A stretch of DNA of 64,000 nt from Hymenobacter psoromatis (GTDB lineage Bacteria > Bacteroidota > Bacteroidia > Cytophagales > Hymenobacteraceae): the NCBI GenBank assembly GCA_001596155.1, contig CP014771.1, forward strand, positions 4,774,001-4,838,000. Direction: 5' to 3'. Under the pieces are notes generated by a model that saw only the letters and a list, made by a program, of their open reading frames with translations, was not told where the DNA came from and made no database searches. The translations under genes and the position numbers were made by a program. This document shows, piece by piece, positions 40,901 to 47,863 of this stretch; position 1 is the stretch's first letter; every line of letters begins with the position of its first letter.

Positions 40901-42796
40901 GCGCTCTACTGGCAGCGCTTCGCGCCCGAAGCCCGGCGCGCCGGCTGGCAGCGGCAGCTGCACGGCATCGGGGTGCTGCTCCAGGTTTTTCCCGATGCCC
41001 GCGAGTTTCGGCCCCTGATGCTCGAATTGCAGCAGGTGGTGGACGAATTTGCGCTGGCAACCGGGCTATTTAATTTGGAAGATGTGGCCGAGGCGGGCGA
41101 ATATTTATTTTACGAATTAACCCGCGGCGAAACGTTTAGTATTTCGGCGGAAGCGAGCGAATTAATTACCCAATTTCAACAATCTTTAAAGGAGCGCCGG
41201 GCCACCGAGCAGTACGAAACCTCCGTGGCGGCGCTGGCCGAGCAGCCGGCCGCGCAATTTGCGCTGGTGCGGCAGTGGCTGCGCTCGTTCGGGCAGCAGG
41301 GGGGGGTAGGGCCGCTGGCGGATGGCCAAGACGAAGCCGCGCAATTGCTCGTGACGGACAGCTTTAGCCTCGCTCGCGTGGTGCCTACCCCCCTGCGCGA
41401 GACGCTGACCGGGCTGCAAGGCAGCCACCCGCGCATTCAGGACCGCACGTATCAGCTGAATTTTCCCGAGTTCCGGCAGCGGCTGCGCCGCTACGCGCTG
41501 GGCGTGGTGCCGCAGTTTGAGGCATTTCAGGCTTTGAAAAAAGACCTGCTGGCCCGCGCCGTGGAGGACCTACGGCTGAGCGAATTCCGGCCGCGGGTGC
41601 TGGCCTCGTTCGTGCGCAACAAGCTGATTGATGAGGTGTATCTGCCGCTCATCGGGGCCAATCTGGCGAAGCAAATTGGCACGGCGGGGGCCGATAAGCG
41701 CACCGACCTCATGGGGCTGCTGCTGCTGATTTCGCCGCCCGGCTACGGCAAAACCACGCTGCTCGAATACGTGGCCAACCGCCTGGGGCTGATTTTTATG
41801 AAAATTAACGGTCCGGCGCTGGGCCACTCCGTGGTGAGCGTGGACCCCGCCCAAGCCCCCAACTCCGGGGCGCGCGAGGAGCTGCTGAAGCTCAACCTGG
41901 CCTTCGAGATGGGCGACAACGTGATGATTTATCTGGATGATATTCAGCACTGTAACCCGGAGTTTTTGCAGAAATTCATCTCGCTCTGCGATGCGCAGCG
42001 CAAGATGGAGGGCGTGTACCAGGGCCGCGCCAAAACCTACGATTTCCGGGGCCGCAAGGTGGCCGTGGTGATGGCCGGTAACCCCTACACCGAATCGGGC
42101 GAGCAGTTCCGCATCCCCGACATGCTCGCCAACCGCGCCGACATCTACAACCTCGGCGACATTATCGGCGATACCCGGCCGGCGTTTTTGCTTAGCTACC
42201 TCGAGAACGCGCTGGTGGCCAACCCCACCCTGGCCCGCCTCGCCGCCAAAAGCCAGGCCGACGTGTACCCGCTGCTGCGCCTGGCCGAAACCGGCGACAG
42301 CACCGGCCTCAGCTTCGAGGCCAGCCACTCGCCCGAGGAAATCCGCGAGTACGTGGCCGTGCTGCGCCACCTGCTGCGGCTGCGCGACGTGGTGGCCCGC
42401 GTCAACGAGGAGTACATCCGCTCGGCGGCGCAGGCCCACGACTACCGCACCGAGCCGCCCTTCCGGCTCCAGGGCTCGTACCGCAACATGAGCAAGCTCG
42501 CCGAAAAGGTGCGCCCGATTATGAACGACGCCGAAATCGAGGCCCTGCTCGCCACCCACTACACCAGTGAGGCCCAAACCCTGACCAGCGGCACCGAAGC
42601 CAACCTGCTCAAGCTCCGCGAGCTGCTGGCCTGGCTCACGCCCGCCGAAGCCACCCGCTGGGCCGACATCAAAGCCACCTTCGTCCACAACTTGCGCACC
42701 AGCAGCGGCGGCCAACTGCTCCAGGTCCTCACCCAGCTAGAGAATATTTCCGGTGGGATTGGGGGAATAAGGGAGGCGCTGGGAAGGGAGGGGTAG
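37904..42796 (+). CDS. giant AAA-type ATPase ('DNA repair ATPase', DUF3686-like)
   Basis: This 1630-residue protein matches the large ATPases that accompany PspA/flotillin genes in many bacteria. The N-terminal ~400 residues are beta-rich (FGFNVVIGLKTETELADVFG, FVKFAVLGPHLFMVFRVGK). A long helical/coiled-coil middle follows (about 420-860). The AAA module is near residues 1260-1500, with Walker A in LLISPPGYGKTTLLEYVANR and Walker B in NVMIYLDDIQHCNPEF, then a VMAGNPYTESGEQFRIPDM sensor-1 region. The name 'DNA repair ATPase' in databases is historical, and no nuclease or helicase motif is visible. A remodelling role at the membrane with PspA/flotillin is inferred. Confidence 0.88.
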   Translation: MEPTPQLEGGTYEILRGRLQKSGADLQVRLSTLNTERKAVFGAIDTRLLGTGRLTTTNNCVPWDMVPVGNTFIFGFNVVIGLKTETELADVFGVYEYVNHEFRPLGLQLLEAPQFLEEFRNLYRYYKNTQFVKFAVLGPHLFMVFRVGKTPNDIKTFKWLLKDDTLTYLDNRSDHEYIFPPQHEFAWKRATRDMQVAGKYPHISIEDKVFVETIGGDLTIKVENNTESGRGILAEPVADKDQTLDDSEIYYAVIDNLILLKIRPYQEPAYRYFLFNTKLRTAQRLDALADACVLLPDSQGLIFPHGFYLQTGEGKLFENGLHDMLFEKRIASPNGEDFLYVFYNKENGTYLLLSYNLIAQRVDNPIICNGYALFENGELCYLRPDAEAKKHHAVQIWQTPYVAPDFELPVTQDSALYKLGNKEIVRAMAEVQEVLTLVGKEDSYAGLYLDLIRRTTTLADVYHWLAEPATQDLAAPLRDIQQTATAAVEEFDKVRSIRKSTAEAVQRGLGQADELRARITRMADVTEVNEYVRLLAELRAVRGEVISLKELRYVDAPAVEKAAAELADVSQQVAGQTVAFLLRPDALKPYATRVQAIAESVEKVQKVSEANEREKEANAVSSELELLIEVVGSLPMDDPTQTTQIIDTISTIYAGFNQIRAALKRRRQALAGTEAQAEFTAQLKLLEQSLVNYLDLSDTPAKCDEYSTKLLVQLEELEGKFPDFDQFLAQLAERRETVYEAFESRKVSLVAARNQRASALAQSAERIIKAVQSRLARLETLADINGYFAADILVEKVRQTVQNLLDLGDTVKADELQSRLKTVKEDAVRQLKDRAELFTDGGQALKFGPYAFTVNTQPLDLTIVLREGELHYHLTGTNFFQPLIDPAVLSARPVWDQAVVSENADVYRAEYLAWRLLEAAAHPTPPHGDEPATLSIAELAKLSHEQLTAYVQHFMAPRFAEGYLKGVHDADAALLLAALVRLTQTADLLRYPGPVRAAAALYWQRFAPEARRAGWQRQLHGIGVLLQVFPDAREFRPLMLELQQVVDEFALATGLFNLEDVAEAGEYLFYELTRGETFSISAEASELITQFQQSLKERRATEQYETSVAALAEQPAAQFALVRQWLRSFGQQGGVGPLADGQDEAAQLLVTDSFSLARVVPTPLRETLTGLQGSHPRIQDRTYQLNFPEFRQRLRRYALGVVPQFEAFQALKKDLLARAVEDLRLSEFRPRVLASFVRNKLIDEVYLPLIGANLAKQIGTAGADKRTDLMGLLLLISPPGYGKTTLLEYVANRLGLIFMKINGPALGHSVVSVDPAQAPNSGAREELLKLNLAFEMGDNVMIYLDDIQHCNPEFLQKFISLCDAQRKMEGVYQGRAKTYDFRGRKVAVVMAGNPYTESGEQFRIPDMLANRADIYNLGDIIGDTRPAFLLSYLENALVANPTLARLAAKSQADVYPLLRLAETGDSTGLSFEASHSPEEIREYVAVLRHLLRLRDVVARVNEEYIRSAAQAHDYRTEPPFRLQGSYRNMSKLAEKVRPIMNDAEIEALLATHYTSEAQTLTSGTEANLLKLRELLAWLTPAEATRWADIKATFVHNLRTSSGGQLLQVLTQLENISGGIGGIREALGREG

Positions 42797-42846
42797 GGGG
42801 ATGCTATTTTTACTTTACAAATTAAATAGATTTAATCTTGGAGATA

Positions 42847-45327
42847 ATGCGAGAAAAACTTGAACAACTGAGAAGAAAACTGATTATAGAAAATTTGTTT
42901 GAGGAATCAGATTCAGCTGAAGTAAGTCGGCTGCTCAACGATATTTTTGCGCAAATGATAGGAAGTTATGATTCTTATTTAGAAAATATTCCTTTGTTAT
43001 TATTAATTTTAGAAGAGAACGACGTTAAAATATTTCCTTATTTGGGTGAAATTTTTTACAATTCTTATGCTAAATTCATAGAAAATGTTCAAGTTAGGCC
43101 ATTTGATATGTCATTATTCGATGAAAATTATGAAAATGTGAATGGTATTGCTAGCAAAATCGAAGAATTGCTTAACGTTAAATATAATAAAAAATTTGAG
43201 TTGAGAATGTCCGAAATAGTATACAATACTGATGGTTTTTCCGCAATTGAGATGAAATTTCATTTGTATATGATAAATAAAATTATAAGTGATGATGCTA
43301 GTAAAATAATATGGTCATTAGAGGATGTGAGTTCTAATTATTTTCTCCTGGCTATTACTAGAAGAGTTGCTTTAGCAAGTGGTTATGAAGAATTCTTTTA
43401 TTTTATGTTTGGTATATTTCTTGACAGATTAAACACGTCTGGATTTAGTCAAAAGGCAAGGGATGTAGCTGAAGAATTTCTGATATGTTCTTTTAAAGAT
43501 GATGTGAAACAATGGGGGTTCTATCTGTCATTTCGAGCTTTTTCCAACCAATCAAATGCTCTAGTGGGTTTGGTATATGGAATATTGACATTATACAGCG
43601 TTTTGAGTATTGAAGACAAAACCATTAATAATAAATTATTCGTTGAGATAGCATGGGAGTCAGTGAGACTTTTTAGAAATATCAGATTTAAAACTATTTT
43701 AAAAAGTGTGTATAACCTTAGTTTGTCTAGAGATGTTTATAGCCCATTTCAGCGTAGGCAATTAGCTCATGGGTATTTGTCTTCATTGTTTTATGAGGGT
43801 GATGATAGCTTAGTAGGCCTATGTGAAGATTTGCTGAATGCAGGTAGAGAAGAAATTATTGATGGGGGTGAACATGAATGTATGCCGTGGCTAGCTATGT
43901 TGTATAATATGAAAGTGTACTACGCAACTAAAGGTTACTTTAATTCTTCTCTGCCTTTTTATGAGAAATTATTTGAGTCAATAGTTTCGCCTGATAAATT
44001 AAAAATTCAAAAAGAAATTATATTTTCTGACCCTGAAAAATTAAAAGTGCATTTTTTACAAGCATTAAATCAGCTAAATGAAACTCGTTATAAATCTGAT
44101 TTAGTCCATGACGTTTCTTATGCTTTACTTTTAGCAAATAAGTTAATAAAAGTATCTTATCACTTTCAAGACCCAGAGAAATTTCTTCTCGCGATGATTG
44201 CAAATGCTGATTTTAGTTTTGTTTTTAATGAAAAGATAATTCCTGAAAAAGTTGCTATTAAATATGTCCCCGATGTTAATGAGATAGCCCAATATTATGA
44301 AAACATAACTGAATCTGTTAAGAAAATTAAACAAAATAATCAACATATTTTGTTATGGCTAGGTGTTGCTGATAATGTCGTTTATCAAATGATTTATAAA
44401 AATAGTTTTGAAATATTTGAATTAACTAGTTGGACTTTAGAGGCTAATCAGCATTGGGCTTCTTATTATAAGCCATTACTTAAATTAGTAACAACTAAGA
44501 GAGAAAAGAATATCCGGATAATTTTTCCGGAAGAGCATTATGCAGAAGGTGAAAAAATAAAAGAAAATTTGATTTTTTCAAAACTTTCATTTGTAACTGA
44601 CGAAACATTGTTGGTCATAAAAGATATGGACATATCAGGATTTCCGCATAATCTACTTATTAATAGTGACAATACATATGTTATGTTTAAGCATCCCATT
44701 ATTAATGTTATTTCATCCGAGTGGATGTTGAAAAACGGTTCCTCTTTTACTGGATTGAGCCGAAATTATACTAAGCAATTATGGATACCTATAAGCGATG
44801 AGGATTATCCGTTGTTGCAAATATATTCTAAGCTGGAGTCTTTTTTGAGTGTTAATTCGTTCCAAGTATTTACTAATTCAAAAATAAATTTACCTATTAG
44901 CGGAGACGTGAATATTGTCATTGCACATGGAGGCAGTAATATACATTCTTTTTATGCTTTGTATACTGGTGATGACAATGCTATTAATAATGTAGAAAAT
45001 ATTATTGGTTCTGGGAAGTTACTCATATTATTTGTTTGTCATGCCGGGGTTGCAGCTAAGGGCACCTTTGATAATAAGATTCAATCTTTTGTTAGATTAT
45101 TTTTAGAATCCGGCTATGAGGCAGTTATTGCTCCTTTCTGGGCATTAAACATAGATATACCTGTAGTATGGCTCCCGGTTTTTATTAATTCATTAGATAG
45201 TGGAAGTAATGTATCAGAGGCATTTCATCAGGCTACACTTGCTGTAAAGGAAGCTTATCCAACACCAGCAGCTTGGGCTTGTCTGCACTTATATGGTAAC
45301 CCGTATCTTAAAATAAAGAATGAGTAG
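42847..45327 (+). CDS. CHAT-domain (caspase-like) protein, AT-rich
   Basis: The 826-residue protein ends in a CHAT caspase-like protease domain: catalytic His694 in VNIVIAHGGSNIHSF and Cys731 in LLILFVCHAGVAAKG, followed by YEAVIAPFWALNIDIP and the C-terminal AWACLHLYGNPYLKI block. The preceding ~550 residues are helical and unrecognised, probably a sensor or repeat scaffold. The gene is strongly AT-rich (A/T third positions, AAA, TTA, ATT codons), unlike both neighbours, so it was probably acquired recently. It follows the ATPase gene on the same strand by 50 bases. CHAT proteases serve in bacterial defence and cell-death systems. ATG 42847 is preferred to a TTG nine bases earlier. Confidence 0.87.
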   Translation: MREKLEQLRRKLIIENLFEESDSAEVSRLLNDIFAQMIGSYDSYLENIPLLLLILEENDVKIFPYLGEIFYNSYAKFIENVQVRPFDMSLFDENYENVNGIASKIEELLNVKYNKKFELRMSEIVYNTDGFSAIEMKFHLYMINKIISDDASKIIWSLEDVSSNYFLLAITRRVALASGYEEFFYFMFGIFLDRLNTSGFSQKARDVAEEFLICSFKDDVKQWGFYLSFRAFSNQSNALVGLVYGILTLYSVLSIEDKTINNKLFVEIAWESVRLFRNIRFKTILKSVYNLSLSRDVYSPFQRRQLAHGYLSSLFYEGDDSLVGLCEDLLNAGREEIIDGGEHECMPWLAMLYNMKVYYATKGYFNSSLPFYEKLFESIVSPDKLKIQKEIIFSDPEKLKVHFLQALNQLNETRYKSDLVHDVSYALLLANKLIKVSYHFQDPEKFLLAMIANADFSFVFNEKIIPEKVAIKYVPDVNEIAQYYENITESVKKIKQNNQHILLWLGVADNVVYQMIYKNSFEIFELTSWTLEANQHWASYYKPLLKLVTTKREKNIRIIFPEEHYAEGEKIKENLIFSKLSFVTDETLLVIKDMDISGFPHNLLINSDNTYVMFKHPIINVISSEWMLKNGSSFTGLSRNYTKQLWIPISDEDYPLLQIYSKLESFLSVNSFQVFTNSKINLPISGDVNIVIAHGGSNIHSFYALYTGDDNAINNVENIIGSGKLLILFVCHAGVAAKGTFDNKIQSFVRLFLESGYEAVIAPFWALNIDIPVVWLPVFINSLDSGSNVSEAFHQATLAVKEAYPTPAAWACLHLYGNPYLKIKNE

Positions 45328-45364
45328 CCCACATTAACGGAGAAAAAGCTACTTTCGCGGCTCC

Positions 45365-45814
45365 ATGACCCTGCACTGGACCACCAAACCCTTCGAGGCC
45401 CTGACCCTGGCCGAACTATACGCGCTGCTGCGCTTGCGGAGCGCGGTGTTCGTGGTGGAGCAAAACTGCCCGTTTCAGGATATGGACGGGCACGACCAGG
45501 CCGCCTACCACCTGCTGGGCCACACCGCGGCGGGCGAGCTGGCAGCCTATGCCCGGCTGCTGCCGGCCGGGCGCAGCTACCCGCAGGTCAGCATTGGGCG
45601 GGTCGTGACGGCACCGCGCTACCGGCGCGCCGGCCTGGGCCGCGAGCTGCTGCGCCGGGCCATCGGGGAGTGCGCGGCGCGGTTTGGGGAGCAGCCCATC
45701 AAGATTGGGGCGCAACAGTACCTGCGGGCGTTTTATGAGAGCTTCGGCTTCGTGGCGGCGGGCGCGGGGTATCTGGAAGACGGGATTCCGCACGTGCATA
45801 TGGTGCGGGGGTAG
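45365..45814 (+). CDS. ElaA-like GNAT acetyltransferase
   Basis: The 149-residue protein matches the ElaA family: ALLRLRSAVFVVEQNCPFQD, MDGHDQAAYHLLGH, IGRVVTAPRYRRAGLGRELL with the acetyl-CoA loop, and LRAFYESFGFVAAGAGYLED, IPHVHM. Its substrate is not known. GC content returns here to the level of the surrounding chromosome, marking the right edge of the AT-rich CHAT gene. A TACTTTCG sequence shortly upstream resembles a -7 element with one mismatch. Confidence 0.92.
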   Translation: MTLHWTTKPFEALTLAELYALLRLRSAVFVVEQNCPFQDMDGHDQAAYHLLGHTAAGELAAYARLLPAGRSYPQVSIGRVVTAPRYRRAGLGRELLRRAIGECAARFGEQPIKIGAQQYLRAFYESFGFVAAGAGYLEDGIPHVHMVRG

Positions 45815-45818
45815 GGAA

Positions 45819-45888
45819 GTAGCGCGGCCTTGGTAGTCCGCGCGGGGAGTCGTTACTACCCCCGCGCGGACTGCTAAGGCCGCGCTAC
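45819..45888. repeat. ~30-bp-arm hairpin repeat (GTAGCGCG family)
   Basis: Arms 45819-45847 and 45859-45888 pair with two mismatches, with core GTAGCGCGGCCTTGGTAGTC. It separates the convergent ElaA and ABC ATPase genes and could end both transcripts. Confidence 0.85.
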
Positions 45889-45891
45889 CGG

Positions 45892-46725
45892 TCAATTATT
45901 GCGGATTTCCTGCTTCAGCTCTTCCACGAACCGCGTGAATTCCGGCTCGGCTTCCACGCCGGGGTGCCAGGCCAGGCCGCGCTGGGCCAGGTTGTACTGG
46001 TGGCGGGGGCTGATGGTAGCGCCCGGTAGCAGCTGGCCGGTCGCGGGGTCGCGCTCGGGGGCCAGCAGCCAGAGCTGGTCGGCGAGCGCGGTAGTTGTAG
46101 TAATATCGTGCGAGACGATGAGCACGGTGTTCAGCTCGTGCAGCGTCGTCACTTCCACGATGAGGTGCTTCACCTCGTCAATCATGGCCACGTCGAGGCC
46201 CGAAAACGGCTCATCGAGCAAAATCAGGTGCTCGGAGCACAGCAATTGCTGCGCGATGGCCGCCCGCTGCCGCTGCCCGCCCGAGAGGTGCGCCGGGTAC
46301 TTGCGGGCGTGCGCCGCCAGCCCGAAGCGGCTGAGGTAATCCGCGGTACGGGCCTGCGCCTCGGCCGGGTCGTGCTGGCGGCGGGCGGCCAGCAGCAGGT
46401 TATCCAGCAGGGTCAGGTGGTTGAACAAGGGGTAGCGCTGCTGCACGTAGCCCACCGCGCCGGCTTGCACGGCTTGCTGGGCCTCGCCCACCCGCACGGT
46501 GCCGGTGCTGGGGGCCGCCAGCCCCGCCAGCAGCCGGCACAGCACCGACTTGCCAATGCCCGAGCGCCCGTAAATGCCCACCACCTGCCCCTGGTTGAGG
46601 CCGGGCCGAATCACGTCGAGCACCTGCACATTAAGGTCGCGCAGGATAATTTCGGAGCCGAATTGCATAGACACGTCTTGCAGCGTGAGCAGCGGTTCCT
46701 TATAGGAGTGGGGTAGGGCGGTCAT
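45892..46725 (-). CDS. ABC transporter ATP-binding protein (taurine/nitrate type)
   Basis: The 277-residue ATPase has Walker A in VGIYGRSGIGKSVLCRLLAG, the Q-loop GYVQQRYPLF, the signature HLSGGQRQRAAIAQQLL, Walker B LILLDEPFSGLD and the switch His in LIVSHDITTTTALA. It resembles SsuB/TauB/NrtD-type importers. The C-terminal ~50 residues (LAQRGLAWHPGVEAEPEFTR) extend beyond the core. It is the last gene of an operon with a permease and an OmpA-fused solute-binding protein. ATG 46725 is chosen; the upstream frame runs into a repeat arm. Confidence 0.92.
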   Translation of the reverse strand: MTALPHSYKEPLLTLQDVSMQFGSEIILRDLNVQVLDVIRPGLNQGQVVGIYGRSGIGKSVLCRLLAGLAAPSTGTVRVGEAQQAVQAGAVGYVQQRYPLFNHLTLLDNLLLAARRQHDPAEAQARTADYLSRFGLAAHARKYPAHLSGGQRQRAAIAQQLLCSEHLILLDEPFSGLDVAMIDEVKHLIVEVTTLHELNTVLIVSHDITTTTALADQLWLLAPERDPATGQLLPGATISPRHQYNLAQRGLAWHPGVEAEPEFTRFVEELKQEIRNN

Positions 46726-46740
46726 GGTGGTTTGAATTAT

Positions 46741-46914
46741 CGCCCTCCACGTGCGCCTCACCCCCAGGCTCCCTCTCCAAAGAGGAGAGGGGGAGCCGAG
46801 GCGACGCGGTTCGGGCGTTAGGGTTGAGTAGTTGAGATTTTGAAAACGCGCTCGTCTGGCTCCCCCTCTCCTTTTCGGAGAGGGGGTAGGGGGGTGAGGC
46901 GCACGCGGAGGGCG
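46741..46914. repeat. ~38-bp-arm hairpin (CCTCACCCCCT family) in the operon
   Basis: Arms 46741-46778 and 46877-46914 pair, with outer sequence CGCCCTCCACGTGCGCCTCA and the GGAGAGGGGG core. The element fills the gap between the permease and ATPase genes and has an unrelated ~98-base centre. Confidence 0.85.
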
Positions 46915-46919
46915 ACCTA

Positions 46920-47696
46920 TTAAGCTGCTACCCCCAGCCCCGCGTAAGGAAAAAACACCCGCCGCAGCGCCTCAAACCCATAATCCTGGGCCACGCCCAC
47001 GGCCAGAATTACCAGCTGAATCGCTACCACGCCATCGAGGTGCAGGTAGCGGTTTTGCTTATATAATAGGAGCCCGATGCCGCCTTCCGACTGGTACAGC
47101 GTCTCCACCAGCGTTATCAGCGTCCAGATGATGGCGAAATTCTGCCGGACTACTTCGAGCATGTCGGCGAGCTTGCCGCGCACTACCACTTCCCAGAAGC
47201 TGCCCCACTCGCCCAGGCCCAGGGTGCGGGCGTGGTCCAGTTCCTCCTGCGTAGTGCTGAGGATGACGCGCGTCATGCCCGTCACCAGATACACCGTGGC
47301 CCCGAACACCAGCACCGAAAGCTTCACTTGGTGCCCCGAGCTGAGCAGTAGCGCCATAAAAAACGTGAGCCCCGTGAGGGTGAGGTAGCGCAGCTTGCTC
47401 GCCGCGAAGGCCAGCGGCCGGAAGAAGGGTAGGGCCGTGAGATACGAAATAAACAGCGCCAGCACCGTGGCGATGCCCAGCGCCTGCAACGCCGTGAGCA
47501 GGCTGGCCCACAGCTCGGGCAGCAGGCCCTGAGTAGTAATAAGGTCGCCAAGGGCGCGGAACACTTCGCCCAGACTAGGAAAAAGTTGGAGCGGGTAGAA
47601 AAGCCACAGCGCCAGCAGAGTCAGCACCTGGCCGGCCACGAGCGCGGCCAGCGTGGCGCGGCGCGGGTGGGCGTTGGGGGTGAATAAGGGGCTCAT
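46920..47696 (-). CDS. ABC transporter permease
   Basis: The 258-residue membrane protein has six hydrophobic segments (ALVAGQVLTLLALWLFYPLQ, LLTALQALGIATVLALFISY, LTGLTFFMALLLSSG, LVFGATVYLVTGMTRVIL, ...) and an EAA-like cytoplasmic loop ELDHARTLGLGEWGSFWEVV. This is the SsuC/TauC/NrtB-type permease. ATG 47696 (MSPLFTPNAHPRRATL) is chosen; the open frame continues upstream into the hairpin at 47721-47837. It lies between the OmpA-fused binding protein and the ATPase gene. Confidence 0.9.
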   Translation of the reverse strand: MSPLFTPNAHPRRATLAALVAGQVLTLLALWLFYPLQLFPSLGEVFRALGDLITTQGLLPELWASLLTALQALGIATVLALFISYLTALPFFRPLAFAASKLRYLTLTGLTFFMALLLSSGHQVKLSVLVFGATVYLVTGMTRVILSTTQEELDHARTLGLGEWGSFWEVVVRGKLADMLEVVRQNFAIIWTLITLVETLYQSEGGIGLLLYKQNRYLHLDGVVAIQLVILAVGVAQDYGFEALRRVFFPYAGLGVAA

Positions 47697-47720
47697 GATA
47701 AGGGTTGAATTAAAAAAGTA

Positions 47721-47837
47721 GAACGTCATGCTCATCTGGCGTCCGCTTGTCGAAGCATCTCTACCGCTTCGTTGCAACGGTATGGATGAAGCGGTAGAGA
47801 TGCTTCGACAAGCGGACGCCAGATGAGCATGACGTTC
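47721..47837. repeat. 50-bp perfect-arm hairpin repeat (GTCAT family, ATGCT/AGCAT type)
   Basis: Arms 47721-47770 and 47788-47837 are perfectly complementary. The first 38 bases of the arm are nearly identical to the element at 17833-17978, while the loops differ. It lies in the gap between the binding-protein and permease genes. Confidence 0.93.
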
Positions 47838-47863
47838 TTTTTTAGCCTTTTAATGCTTGTTAA

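Noticed and set aside
41570..42715. 381-residue open frame antisense to the giant ATPase
   Set aside because: It covers the Walker-motif region of a well-supported gene and has antisense composition.
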